The translations under genes and the position numbers were made by a program. The notes beneath the pieces were generated by a model. It saw only the letters and a list, made by a program, of their open reading frames with translations. It did no database searches and had not been told where the DNA came from. 64,000 nt of DNA from Phytohabitans flavus. GTDB taxonomy: Bacteria > Actinomycetota > Actinomycetes > Mycobacteriales > Micromonosporaceae. The DNA lies in assembly GCF_011764545.1 (NCBI RefSeq), contig NZ_AP022870.1, forward strand, positions 4,324,001 through 4,388,000, in the 5' to 3' direction. Below, one piece after another: positions 8,554 through 17,756 of this stretch (its first letter is position 1; the number at the start of each line of letters is the position of its first letter).

Positions 8554-9495
8554 ATGACAAGTTCAGCGATCGCGGCCGCAGGGCTGCGGAAGGCGTACAA
8601 GGACAAGATCGTTCTTGACGGCATCGACCTGGATGTCGCCGCGGGAACGGTCTTCTCCCTGCTCGGCCCCAACGGAGCGGGCAAGACGACGACGATCAAC
8701 GTGCTGACCACGTTGACGAAGGCCGACGGCGGAACGGTGCGCGTCGCCGGGCATGACGTCGTGACCGAGACCAAGGCGGTGCGCGCGGCCATCGGGGTCA
8801 CCGGCCAGTTCGCCGCGGTGGACGAGCTGCTGACGGGCCAGGAAAACCTCCAGCTGATGGCGGACCTCAAACGCCTGGACTCCGGCACGGGTCGGCGGAT
8901 CGTCGCGGGGTTGCTGGAGCGGTTCGACCTGACGGAGTCGGCGCAGAAGCTGGTGACGACCTACTCCGGCGGCATGCGCCGGAAGCTGGACCTGGCGATG
9001 ACGCTGGTCGGAAGCCCGCAGATCATCTTCCTGGACGAGCCGACGACGGGACTGGACCCACGCAGCCGGCGCACGATGTGGGAGATCATCCGCCAACTGG
9101 TGGCCGACGGGGTGACGATCTTCCTCACCACCCAGTACCTCGACGAAGCCGATCGACTCGCGGACCGGATCGCGGTGCTCGACCAGGGCCGCATCGTCGC
9201 CCAGGGCACTCCCGCTGAGCTGAAGCGCCAGATCCCCGGCAGCCATGTCCGGTTCCGGTTCGCCGACGTCGCCGAGTTCGAGGCGGCGACGCTCTTTCTG
9301 ACCGGCGCCACACGGGACGAGGAGGACCTGACGCTGCGCGTCCCCAGCGACGGCGGGGCGAGATCGGTACGGGCCCTGCTGGACAAGCTTGACGACCATT
9401 CGATCGAGGTCGAGGAGTTTTCGGTGCACACCCCGGACCTCGACGACGTTTTCCTTGCCCTGACCGGCCGCACGAGCACGAAGGTGGACGCGTAA
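8554..9495 (+). CDS. Daunorubicin-resistance-type (DrrA-like) ABC exporter ATPase
   Basis: A 313-residue ATPase with Walker A GPNGAGKTT, signature YSGGMRRKLD and Walker B IIFLDEPTTGLD. The DrrA-type C-terminal extension (DLDDVFLALTGR) is present. These ATPases power efflux of drugs or lipids with a small separate permease, encoded immediately downstream. I chose ATG 8554 over GTG 8524; neither has a clear ribosome site. The stop TAA overlaps the permease start by one base (TAATG), so the pair is coupled. No biosynthetic enzymes surround it, so the exported compound is unknown. Confidence 0.87.
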   Translation: MTSSAIAAAGLRKAYKDKIVLDGIDLDVAAGTVFSLLGPNGAGKTTTINVLTTLTKADGGTVRVAGHDVVTETKAVRAAIGVTGQFAAVDELLTGQENLQLMADLKRLDSGTGRRIVAGLLERFDLTESAQKLVTTYSGGMRRKLDLAMTLVGSPQIIFLDEPTTGLDPRSRRTMWEIIRQLVADGVTIFLTTQYLDEADRLADRIAVLDQGRIVAQGTPAELKRQIPGSHVRFRFADVAEFEAATLFLTGATRDEEDLTLRVPSDGGARSVRALLDKLDDHSIEVEEFSVHTPDLDDVFLALTGRTSTKVDA

Positions 9496-10235
9496 TGAGC
9501 GACTCGACGACCATGCTGGGGCGCAACTTCAAGCACACCATCCGGAACCCGACCGCGGTGTTCAACGCGATCCTGTTCCCCATCATCCTGTTGTTGATGT
9601 TTGTCTATGTGATCGGTGGCGCTTTCGACGTCGGCGTCAAGTACATCGACTACGCGACGCCAGGCATGATCATATTGACGATCTGCTACGGGCTGAGCGC
9701 GACCGCGATGGCGGTGAACTCGGACATGACGAAGGGGATCATCAACCGGTTCAAGGTGATGGACATTTCCCGCAGTGCCGTACTGAGCGCTCATGTCGTC
9801 GCCACCATGCTCCGTACCCTCGTCGCTATCACGGCCGTCATCGGGGTGGCACTCGCGATGGGGTTCCGCCCGGCCGCGAGTTTCGTCGAGTGGCTCGGCG
9901 CGATCGGCCTTGTCGTGCTTGTCAGTTTCGCGACCAGCTGGATCACGGTCGCCCTGGGACTGGCCGCCAAGACCCCGGAGTCGGCGGGGATGGTCTCCGT
10001 GCCGCTGATCATGCTGCCGTTCCTGAGCAGCGCGATCGTGCCGGCGGACACGATGGCGGTCGGTGTCCGGCAGTTCGCGGAGTACCAGCCCTTCACGCCG
10101 ATCATCGAGACACTGCGCGGGCTGCTGACCGGTGATCCGTCCGCGGGCAGTGCGATCACCGCCGTGGCCTGGTGCGTCGGGATCGCCCTCGTCGGGTACC
10201 TGTGGTCGCTCGCCACGTTCAAGAAGCGAGCGTGA
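9495..10235 (+). CDS. DrrB-like ABC-2 exporter permease
   Basis: A 246-residue ABC-2 type permease with six predicted membrane segments. The N-terminal region (LGRNFKHTIRNPTAVFNAILFPIILL) and the RFKVMDISRSAVL loop are characteristic of DrrB-like proteins. It pairs with the ATPase at 8554-9495. Its last six codons, ending FKKRA and TGA at 10233-10235, lie inside the first copy of a 23-bp tandem triplication shared with the opposite-strand regulator gene. Confidence 0.87.
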   Translation: MSDSTTMLGRNFKHTIRNPTAVFNAILFPIILLLMFVYVIGGAFDVGVKYIDYATPGMIILTICYGLSATAMAVNSDMTKGIINRFKVMDISRSAVLSAHVVATMLRTLVAITAVIGVALAMGFRPAASFVEWLGAIGLVVLVSFATSWITVALGLAAKTPESAGMVSVPLIMLPFLSSAIVPADTMAVGVRQFAEYQPFTPIIETLRGLLTGDPSAGSAITAVAWCVGIALVGYLWSLATFKKRA

Positions 10236-10286
10236 CCTCGTTCAAGAAGCGAGCGTGACCTCGTTCAAGAAGCGAGCGTGACCTCG
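10218..10286. repeat. Three perfect tandem copies of a 23-bp unit across two convergent gene ends
   Basis: Identical units occupy 10218-10240, 10241-10263 and 10264-10286, each starting TTCAAGAAGCGAGCGTGACC. On the plus strand the first unit encodes the C-terminus and stop of the exporter permease. On the minus strand the third unit encodes EVTLAS and the stop of the AfsR-type regulator (TGA at 10265-10267). The middle unit is pure spacer. Slippage or unequal crossing-over at an originally overlapping 3' junction would give this pattern. An assembly artefact is the alternative. Confidence 0.95.
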
Positions 10287-13200
10287 ACCAGCTCAGAGCG
10301 GCTCATCCCCGCGCCCTCCCGCGTCACCTCGGCGAACCGTGCTTCGCCGAGGTGGCGCCGCGCGGCGCCCGCGATCCGGACGGCGTCCGGGTGGGAGTGA
10401 TCAGGCAGTCCGAGCGCGTCGACGCTGGCCGCGAGCAGCCGCGCCGCCTGCTCGTACTGGTCACGGCGCAGCGCCAGGTCGGCGAACCCGACGAGCAGCT
10501 GGGCGAGCAGGGGCGCGGGTCCCACCTCGGACGCCGCCCGCCAGGCCGCGACGCGGTGGGTACGGGCCTCACCGAGATCGTCGGCGAGGTAGCCGAGCAT
10601 GTGGTGCAGCGCAGCGCGGATGCCCGGCTGCTCCGCCTCGTCGCCCAGCAGGGCGGTCGCGACGGCGAGCTGGTGGCGGGCCTCTTCGGTGTCGCCGCGC
10701 CAACGAGCGAGCTCCGCCTTGGCGAGTGCCAGCTCGACCAGCGCATGAGGCCAGGTGACCCCCTCGGCGCACCGCTCGGCCTCGGCGACGGCGGCCGCGC
10801 TGGCGACCTGGTCGCCGTCCCGCCAGTAGAGCAGGGCCTGGCTGGTCCGCAACCGGATGACATCCTCGATGGCGCCGACCTCGGTGATGGCCGTGATCGC
10901 CTGCTCGTAGTGCTCGCACGCGCGGGCGAACTCGCCGCGCATCGCCATCAGGTCCGCCAGCTCGGACAGGGCCAACGAGATCCCGAACCGCTCGCCGAGG
11001 GTCCGGAACTCGGCGAGCGCCGCCTCCAGGTACGCCTCCGCGTCCTGCCCTTGGCCGATCATGACCCGCATCTTGCCCAGTTGCAGCCGGGCCAGCGCGC
11101 GTACCCATGGGTCCTCGGCGTCCAGCAACGGCTCGAATGCCGCCAGGTGGGCGTCCGGTGCCCGCAACAGGTGTTCCAGCGCCGTGACAAGCTCCAGCTG
11201 CGGGTAGCGGTGCTGACCGTGCTGGCGGAGCTGGTACGCCTTGTGGATCCACTCCGCGGCCTGGTGCTCGTCGCCCCGCCCGGACGTCACAAAGTGCACC
11301 ACCAGGGCATACACCCAGGCCCGGACGTCGTCGGTCACCTCGCCGGGGGTGTTGGTGGCCGCGAGGATGATCTCGATGCCTTCGGCCCGGTGCCCGCTGA
11401 GCCACCAGTACCAGCCGGCGCCGGCCGCGAGCCGCATCGCTGCCTGCGCCTCACCGGCGGCGATCGCGCCCCGCATCGCGGCCATGATGTTGTCGTGCTC
11501 GGGCTCGAGCGTGGCGAGCCATCGCAGCTGCTCGGCGCGGCGCAGCTGCGGGTCGGCGGTCTCGGTCAGCTCGGTGAAGTAGGCGAGATGCGCCTGGCGG
11601 GCCAGGTCCGACTCGCCCGCCTCCGCGAGCCGCTGCGCGGCGTACTCCTTGATCGTGCCGAGCATCCGGTAGCGCGGCGCGCCGTCGCCCTCGGCGACCA
11701 GCAGCGACTTCTCGGCCAGCGAGGTGAGCAGCTCCAGCACGTCCTCCTGCTCGGCCGCGTCGCCGGCGCAGACCCACTCGGCCGCCTCCAGGCTCGCCCC
11801 GCCCGAGAAGACCGAGAGCCGGCGCAGGACCCTCCGCTCGGCCCCGGTGAGCAGCTCCCAGCTCCAGTCGACCATCGCGCGCAGCGTCTTGTGCCGAGGC
11901 AACGCGGTGCGGCTTCCACTGGTCAGCAGCCGGAACCGGTCGTCGAGCCGGCTGGCGAGCTGATCGATGGACATGGTGCGCAACCTGGCCGCGGCCAGCT
12001 CGATCGCCAGCGGCATCCCGTCCAGCGCCCGGCACACGCGCGCCATCGTCGCCAAGGTGTGCTCGTCGACCCCGAGATCCCTGCGCACCGCGCCCGCCCG
12101 GTCCCGCAGCAACCGGACGGCCGGGGACGATTCGACCTCGCCAGCGCTGGCGTCCGCGGGCAAGGTCAGCGGCTCGACCGGCCACAGCGCCTCACCGGTG
12201 ATGCCGAGCGGCTCCCTGCTCGTGGCCAGGATCCGCAGCAGGCGGCACTCGCCGAGCATACGATCGGCAAACTTCGCCGCCGAATCGATCACGTGCTCGC
12301 AGTTGTCCAGGATCAGCAGTGCCTCCCGCTCGCGGATCGCGGCGATGAGCCCCTCCGCCAGATCCGCGGTCGGTGCCGCACCGAGCAGAGCGTCGCGGAG
12401 CCCGAGCCCCGTGATCGTCGCCTGCGCCACGTCGCCGTCGACGCCGATGGCCGCGAGCTCCACCAGCCAGACCCCGTCCGGCATCTCGCCGAGCAGCGTG
12501 CGCGCGGTTTCCGTGGCGAGCCTTGTCTTTCCCGAACCGCCCGGCCCGGTCAGGGTGGTCAGCCGGTGCTCCGCGACGAGCTCGCGGACCGCGGCCACGT
12601 CGGCGTCCCTCCCGACGAAGCTCGTCAGCTCCGCCCGCACGTTGGTCTTCCGGCTTTCCTCCCGCTGTCCCAGCTCACCCCGCAGCAGCGCGACGTGCAG
12701 GGCCGACAACTCCGGCGAGGGGTCGGCGCCGAGTGCGTCGGCCAGGGCCTGCCGCGCCCGCTCGTACACGAGCAGGGCCTCGGTCTTGCGACCGGCCGCG
12801 ACGAGGGCGCGCATCAGCGCGGCGACCAGCCGCTCCCGCACCGGATGCGCGGCCACCAGGTCGGTCAGCTCCGGGACCAGCTCGGCGCCGCCGCTGAGGC
12901 CGACCTCCGCGTCGAACCGATCCTCCAGCGCCGCCAGGCGCAGCCGCTCGAGCCGGGTCACCGCCGCGTCGAACGCGGCGCTGTCCTCCAGACCGACGTC
13001 CTGCATGGGCGCACCACGCCACAGGGCGAGGGCCTCGCGCAGCAGCCGCACCCGCCGTGCGGCCTCCTCGTCGCGGGCCTGACCGACGAGGTGCTCGAAC
13101 CGGAGGGCGTCGACAGCGTCCGGCTCCACCGTCAACCGGTAGCCGCCCGTGTGTCCCTCGACCACACCACCGGGCAGGGCTTTCCGCAGTCGCGAGGCCA

Positions 13201-13393
13201 AGCGTTGCAGCGCGTTCGCCGCGTCGGCGGGCGGGTGCTCACCCCAGATCCAGTCGACGAGCGTGGCCTTCGAGACGACGCGGCCTGGCTCGAGTGCCAG
13301 GGCGATCAGGAGTGCGCGCAACCGGGCGCCCGGCACGTCGGCCAAGACGCCGTCCGTGCGGACCTCGAACGATCCAAGCAGCCCGATCTGCAC
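10265..13393 (-). CDS. AfsR/SARP-type transcriptional regulator with NTPase and TPR domains
   Basis: A 1042-residue activator. An OmpR-type winged-helix DNA-binding region spans about 1-90 and the bacterial transcriptional activation domain about 97-240. An NB-ARC-type NTPase follows, with Walker A GPGGSGKT at 283-290 and Walker B LLILDNCEHV. The C-terminal half is helical and TPR-like. GTG 13393 gives the normal SARP start MQIGLLGSFEV. Such proteins switch on specialised metabolism or nearby transport genes. Here it converges on the DrrAB-like exporter, which could be a target, but no biosynthetic genes are visible in the window. Confidence 0.88.
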   Translation of the reverse strand: MQIGLLGSFEVRTDGVLADVPGARLRALLIALALEPGRVVSKATLVDWIWGEHPPADAANALQRLASRLRKALPGGVVEGHTGGYRLTVEPDAVDALRFEHLVGQARDEEAARRVRLLREALALWRGAPMQDVGLEDSAAFDAAVTRLERLRLAALEDRFDAEVGLSGGAELVPELTDLVAAHPVRERLVAALMRALVAAGRKTEALLVYERARQALADALGADPSPELSALHVALLRGELGQREESRKTNVRAELTSFVGRDADVAAVRELVAEHRLTTLTGPGGSGKTRLATETARTLLGEMPDGVWLVELAAIGVDGDVAQATITGLGLRDALLGAAPTADLAEGLIAAIREREALLILDNCEHVIDSAAKFADRMLGECRLLRILATSREPLGITGEALWPVEPLTLPADASAGEVESSPAVRLLRDRAGAVRRDLGVDEHTLATMARVCRALDGMPLAIELAAARLRTMSIDQLASRLDDRFRLLTSGSRTALPRHKTLRAMVDWSWELLTGAERRVLRRLSVFSGGASLEAAEWVCAGDAAEQEDVLELLTSLAEKSLLVAEGDGAPRYRMLGTIKEYAAQRLAEAGESDLARQAHLAYFTELTETADPQLRRAEQLRWLATLEPEHDNIMAAMRGAIAAGEAQAAMRLAAGAGWYWWLSGHRAEGIEIILAATNTPGEVTDDVRAWVYALVVHFVTSGRGDEHQAAEWIHKAYQLRQHGQHRYPQLELVTALEHLLRAPDAHLAAFEPLLDAEDPWVRALARLQLGKMRVMIGQGQDAEAYLEAALAEFRTLGERFGISLALSELADLMAMRGEFARACEHYEQAITAITEVGAIEDVIRLRTSQALLYWRDGDQVASAAAVAEAERCAEGVTWPHALVELALAKAELARWRGDTEEARHQLAVATALLGDEAEQPGIRAALHHMLGYLADDLGEARTHRVAAWRAASEVGPAPLLAQLLVGFADLALRRDQYEQAARLLAASVDALGLPDHSHPDAVRIAGAARRHLGEARFAEVTREGAGMSRSELVEVTLAS

Positions 13394-13828
13394 CGACTAA
13401 TCCTCCCACGGTGACCCGCCCAGGCCAGACAGCGCGATCTCGGCGGCGGGCCTCCAGAAGTCGTGCATGTTCGGGGTCACATTCAATTTCTTGAGGCAGG
13501 TATTTGCCCCGGTCCGCGTCAGTGGCGGACCGTATGCTCCCGCGGGCACCGCGCAGGTCGGCGGCTCGCTGGCGCTCGCCGAGATCCCCGACCCGCGCTG
13601 CCGGGTCCGCGGTCCAAGCCCAACCCCCACCGGCTCGCGCAGCCGGATCCCGGTGGCCGTGCCGATCCCCGACGTGCCCAGGGTCAGAGTCCCTCATTCC
13701 CCGTGCTACCGAGCTAGGCGCGTGGCCGCGCCCAGCCGCAAACCTACGACCACAGCCTTCGCTTGTGCGCGGACCTTGCCGCTAGAGACGGGGGACGCGA
13801 GAGATCTTGGTACGGAACTGCCCCTATG
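13394..13828. other. Intergenic stretch, left part of composite repeat locus 1
   Basis: No gene is supported. From about 13450 to 13630 the sequence matches, inverted, 57930-58100 (clear blocks: GGGGTCACATTC, CTCCCGCGGGCACCGCGCAG, the TTGGGCTTGGA region). From 13630 to 13800 similarity to the second locus decays. At 13802 the arm AGATCTTGGTAC begins, leading into the IS. Short reading frames here are shadows of the repeat. Confidence 0.8.
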
Positions 13829-15605
13829 GAGCCTGTCGCAAAATCGGGTCGGTGTGGCTGACCTGGTGTTGATTCGCTGTGATCGATAATTGGTGGGTGG
13901 CGAAGGGGTTTATGCCGGTATGGCGGGATCAGCCGATGTTGTTGCCGCCGGATTTGCGGGATTGGCTGCCGGTTGATCATCAGGTGTGGTTCGTGTTGGA
14001 CGCGGTGGCCCGGTTGGACACGGCGGGGTTCGCGGCCCGGGCCAGGTTGGGTGGTGCGGGCCGGGCCGGCTACGACCCGGACATGTTGTTGGCGTTGTTG
14101 ATCTGGGCGTATGCCGGTGGGGTCACCTCGTCCCGGCAGGTCGAGCGGCGCTGTCGGGAGGATGTGGCGTTCATGGTGATCTCCGGTTTGGCCCGGCCGG
14201 ACCATGCCACGATCGCCCGGTTCCGGCAGCAGCATGACGAGGCGTTCGTGGACTTGTTCACGAAGGTGTTGGCGTTGTGCGGGCGGGCCGGGATGGGCGG
14301 GCTCGGGCATGTCGCGGTGGACGGGACGAAGATCGCGGCGAACGCGTCGATGCAGGCGATGACCGACGAGGACGGACTGCGCCGGATCGCCTGTCGGCTG
14401 GTCGAGCAGGCCGCCGCCGACGATGCCGTCGAGGACGAGCTGTTCGGTGACGCGCGCGGGGATGAGCTACCCGAAGCGTTGCAGGACCCGGCCCGGCGGC
14501 GGGCGCTGCTGGACGAGTTGATCGAACGGGCCGAAACGGATCCGAACCGCGATCGCGGCGGCAAGCGGCGGCGGGCGGTGGACAAGGCCGACCGGGCTCT
14601 GGCCCTTGCCGACGAACTGGCCGCGGTCCGCGACACGACGCGGCGCGCAGCCCGGCAACGGCTCCAGGATGAACTGGACGCGGCGCGTCACTCAGCGGCG
14701 CACATCCGCGCGGCCGTGCAGCAAAAAGCTGACGAACGCGCCACCCAGCACGCCGCGGCGGCAGCCGAAGGGCGGCGGTTGCCCGGGCCAAGCCCGTCCC
14801 GGTCGACGAACACAGCCACGTACGCCGCGCACAAACCCGCGTCGAGGCCGTCGAGGCCGAACTCGCCGCGTTCGAGGCCACACCCCACACCGGCAAAACC
14901 AACAGCGGCAAGAAGAACAACAACCCGGTCCGCTGCCTCACCGACCCCGACTGCCGGCTGATGCCCACCCGAACCGGGTTCATCGCCGGCCTGAACACCC
15001 AACTCGCCGTCGCTGCCGACTACCTCATCCTCGCCGTCGAGGTGGTCCAGGACACCGGCGACGTCAACCAGCTAGAACCCATGCACGACAAGATCGACGA
15101 CGCCGTCCAAACACTCCGCGACGCTACCGCCAACCCCGACCTGGCCGTCGGCACCACCCTGTTCGACGCCGGCTACAACAGTCACGACAACCTCACCGCA
15201 CCCGGCCCCGACCGGCTCATCGCCCAAGGCAAAACCCACCAACCCACCGGCCCCACCCCACCCACACAACCACCCCACCCGAACGCCACCGCCCGCGAAC
15301 ACATGGCCTGGCGCCTATCCACCCCAGAAGGCAAAACCCTCTACCGCAAACGCGGCGCCACCGTCGAACCCGTCAACGCCCACCTCAAAGACCGCCGCGG
15401 ACTACGCCGCTTCTCCCGCCGCGGCCTCACCGCCGCCAAAGCCGAAGCCCACCTCGCCGCCGCCGTCACCAACCTGCTCCGCCTCGCCACCACCCACGGA
15501 CCAACCGCCCTCACCACGGCATAACCGCAGACCAGCACCACCAACCCCGCCCAACCCCCAACACCCACAGCCCCACCCACACACAAAACAATCTGCGACA
15601 GGCTC
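13829..15605 (+). mobile_element. IS1182-like insertion sequence, 1777 bases, with 4-bp target duplication
   Basis: Terminal inverted repeats GAGCCTGTCGCA (13829-13840) and TGCGACAGGCTC (15594-15605) are perfect over 12 bases and extend imperfectly. TATG flanks both ends (13825-13828 and 15606-15609). Outside that, the flanks are again inverted: AGATCTTGGTAC at 13802 against GTGGTATCGTGCTAGA-like sequence read backwards from 15632, and CTGCCCC against GGGGCAG. The IS therefore sits at the centre of a palindrome, or its real ends are about 27 bases further out. It encodes one transposase, now frameshifted. Confidence 0.85.
13912..15524 (+). CDS. IS1182-family transposase, frame broken near 14786
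   Basis: The N-terminal part (LLPPDLRDWLPVDHQVWFVLDAV, then RYDPDMLLALLIWAY-like and SRQVERRCREDVAFMVISG) is the classical start of IS1182 transposases. DHATIARFRQQH and VAVDGTKIAANAS carry the first DDE Asp. After 14790 the sense frame moves by one; it continues through PDCRLMPTRTGFIAGLN, the second Asp in TTLFDAGYNS, and the last Glu in KRGATVEPVNAHLKDRRGLRRFSRRG. One missing G in the run at 14785-14787 explains the break. ATG 13912 follows GAAGGGG; GTG 13879 is an in-frame alternative. Uncorrected, the upstream frame stops at 14961 and the transposase is dead. Confidence 0.8.
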
Positions 15606-15981
15606 TATGGGGGCAGCTCGATACCACGATCTGCCAGATGGCTTCCATCTGTAGCGCCGATCAAGGGAACCGAGGGGCCCTTTGGGTGAGTTTGTCGCTG
15701 CCCGCGTGTCGCCACTTACGGACCGCGACCACAGGCGCGGCCCGCTGGCGCCCTAGGCGTTGGTCTGCTCTACGCCTGACCGGGTCGAGGGCCGACGCGA
15801 CAGCCCGTTGACCGCGGACCCGGCAGCGAACGCCGCGGTCGGCCGACCACGGCCCCAAGGGGTGAGCTTGCCCAACCGCGGAGGGTGAGGCCGCGGGAGC
15901 GACGGTCCGGACCACGACGGGCGCCGCGGTAGCTCAACGTCCTTGGTTTTGGATCTTTATCCACTCGGCCTAGAAAGCTCG
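15606..15981. other. Intergenic stretch, right part of composite repeat locus 1
   Basis: No gene supported. From about 15620 to 15962 the sequence matches 57275-57560 in inverted orientation, including the 58-bp element copy at 15878-15935. The last 20 bases lead into the sortase stop codon. Confidence 0.75.
15878..15935 (-). repeat. 58-bp intergenic element, copy A
   Basis: One of seven copies of equal length (others at 23648, 24044, 41051, 48684, 49237, 57303). Read on the minus strand it starts GAGCTACCGCG and ends CCTCACCCTCCGC. It begins 46 bases past the sortase stop codon, on the strand of the sortase transcript. Its first stem is less well paired than in other copies. Confidence 0.9.
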
Positions 15982-17745
15982 CTAGCGGCCGCCGGGACGG
16001 TCCTTGACCAGGGAGGCGAAGACGACGACGTTGTCGGCGTACCCGGTGGTGCCGCCTACCCATCGGCCGCCGCAGGTGATGAGCCGCAGCGCCGGGCGGC
16101 TGAAGTCCTCGAAGATCTGGTCGGCGGGGAGGTTGTCGCGGTCGAAGCGCTTGACCGCGTTCACCTCGAAGACGGCGACCTTGTGGTCCGCGCGGGTGAT
16201 CTCGACGCGGTTGCCCGGGCGCAGGTTGGACAGCTTGTGGAAGACCGACGGGCCGGCGCCGCTGTCGACGTGGCCGACGATGACAGCGGGTCCGTACTCG
16301 CCGGGGGTGGGGCCCTTGTCGTACCAGCCGGCCTCGTTGATCTCTTCGCCCGTGGGGACGTCGATGGCGCCGTTCTCGGCGTTTCCGACCGGGTTGATCG
16401 GGGCGCTGATCTGGACCGACCTGGCCTTGATGCTGACCGGCACGCTTCGGCTGAGCACCGGGAAGTCACGCGGCGCCGGCCAGAAGCGGGCGGCCGGCCC
16501 GTCGGGCAACACCTTGATGCCGGTGAGGCGTCCGAACGCGAAGCCGCTGACGGTCAGCAGCATCACCGCGATGATCAGCGACATGGCGAAGTTCACGCCC
16601 CAGTAGGTACCGCCGGCGCGCTCCACCGCCCGCCTCAATGGGCCACGCGGACGGATGTCGACATGCGATTCGTCCGATGGGGCGCCAGGCTCGGCGCGGG
16701 CGTCCTCAGGGTGCGCGGGTGGCCGGGTATCGGGCTCGGCCTGGTCCCGCTGGCTGTGGTCCTCCAGCAGCGGGGGGCCAGCGCCGATCTCGCTACGCCG
16801 CTGGTCGGCCGCCGCGGGCGCCGGCGGGTCGTTCGCGGGCTCGGGGCCGGCGTGCCGGCCCGGGCTTTCAGCGGACGATGCGGCTACCGCCGCTTCCGGC
16901 AAGGCATGCCTAGGCTTGGGGCCCGGCCCTTCCTGGTCCGGCGCCTCTCGCCCCCGGTCGGGACGGGCACGTTCGACATCCGGCGCCGCCCGCGTGCTAG
17001 CCGCCAGACGGTCCGAGTCGGTGGCCGGGCGTTCCGGCACGGACTCCGCGTCCTCGGCGGCCGGGCCTTCCCGCGAGGACTTCGCGTCCCCGGCGGCCAG
17101 ACGTTCGGGCGAGGACGCCGCCTCGCCAGCGGCCCTGCGATCTGGCGAGGACTCCGCGTCCCCGGCGGGCGGGCTTTCCCGCGACGACTGCGCGTCGCCC
17201 GCGGGCGGGCGTTCCGGCAACTGCTTCGCGTCCCTGGCGGGGCGTTCCGGCTTCGCCTCGCTGGCGGGCGGGCGTTCCGGCCAGGACTCCGCGTCCTCGG
17301 CGGTCGTGTCCCGGGACCGGGAGCGGTAGAGCGCCGACCGGGACAGGGCCGTCACCTGGCGCCGGGTCGCGGTCGGCGGCTGCGGATCGGCCCCCGGCTC
17401 CGGAACGGCTGGCCGGAGAGCGACGTCGCCGCTGTTTCGTTCCGCGGGCTCCTTCGACGGCGCCGGCGGCTCCCCCCGCAGGAGCGGATTCGGCCGCGCT
17501 GGCGGCTCGGCGCGCAGTAGCGGACCGGCCGTCCCTTGCCCCCGGCCGGCGGGTGCCTGGCCATTGTCGGAAAGGGCTTTCAGTGGAACGACCGGCCGCT
17601 TATCTGTCTTCTTGTCTTTCTGCTTTTCCGTCGGTTTTCCGGGCGTCGAGGCCATGCCCGCGTGCGAGATCTCGCGGGCGAGGCCGAATACCGCGCCCAG
17701 GATGTCCTCGGCGCCCGGCCGACGGCGGCCCTGGCTTCCGGCCAT
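15982..17745 (-). CDS. Class E/F-like sortase with long repetitive disordered N-terminus
   Basis: A 587-residue membrane-bound transpeptidase. Residues 1 to about 355 are low-complexity, rich in Pro, Glu, Arg and Ala, with 12-residue repeats. A single membrane segment follows (NFAMSLIIAVMLLTVSGFAF), then an extracellular sortase domain of about 190 residues. That domain has the catalytic His in VIVGHVDS and the catalytic Cys in LRLITCGGRW; the Arg is probably in a late segment not clearly resolved. A usual class F sortase is about 200-250 residues, so the cytoplasmic N-terminal half is an addition. The gene lies 11 bases after that of a secreted membrane-anchored protein, a likely partner. 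Confidence 0.8.
   Translation of the reverse strand: MAGSQGRRRPGAEDILGAVFGLAREISHAGMASTPGKPTEKQKDKKTDKRPVVPLKALSDNGQAPAGRGQGTAGPLLRAEPPARPNPLLRGEPPAPSKEPAERNSGDVALRPAVPEPGADPQPPTATRRQVTALSRSALYRSRSRDTTAEDAESWPERPPASEAKPERPARDAKQLPERPPAGDAQSSRESPPAGDAESSPDRRAAGEAASSPERLAAGDAKSSREGPAAEDAESVPERPATDSDRLAASTRAAPDVERARPDRGREAPDQEGPGPKPRHALPEAAVAASSAESPGRHAGPEPANDPPAPAAADQRRSEIGAGPPLLEDHSQRDQAEPDTRPPAHPEDARAEPGAPSDESHVDIRPRGPLRRAVERAGGTYWGVNFAMSLIIAVMLLTVSGFAFGRLTGIKVLPDGPAARFWPAPRDFPVLSRSVPVSIKARSVQISAPINPVGNAENGAIDVPTGEEINEAGWYDKGPTPGEYGPAVIVGHVDSGAGPSVFHKLSNLRPGNRVEITRADHKVAVFEVNAVKRFDRDNLPADQIFEDFSRPALRLITCGGRWVGGTTGYADNVVVFASLVKDRPGGR
17031..17310. repeat. 36-bp coding minisatellite in the sortase gene
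   Basis: About eight degenerate 36-base units encode a 12-residue motif of the form PPAGDAESSPDR, RAAGEAASSPER, LAAGDAKSSREG. Copy number could vary between strains. Confidence 0.75.
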
Positions 17746-17756
17746 GAGCGGGCCGG

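Larger units (their letters stand above)
13450..15962. repeat. Composite intergenic repeat, locus 1 (interrupted by the IS)
   Basis: Outer left segment 13450-13630, outer right segment about 15640-15962. Both recur in inverted order at 57275-58083. The right end GGATAAAGATCCAAAA (read on the minus strand from 15962) and the left end GGGGTCACATTC are nearly identical in the two loci. Without the 1777-base insertion this locus would be about 740 bases long. Confidence 0.75.

Noticed and set aside
10218..10286. CRISPR-like array
   Set aside because: The 23-base units are contiguous with no spacers, and no cas genes are near.
8554..13393. Specialised-metabolite gene cluster suggested by the exporter and AfsR-type regulator
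   Set aside because: No biosynthetic enzymes lie on either side; the neighbours are unrelated operons.
14780..14795. Programmed frameshifting in the transposase
   Set aside because: No slippery heptamer or A-run is present, IS1182 transposases are normally one frame, and four other genes show the same kind of break.
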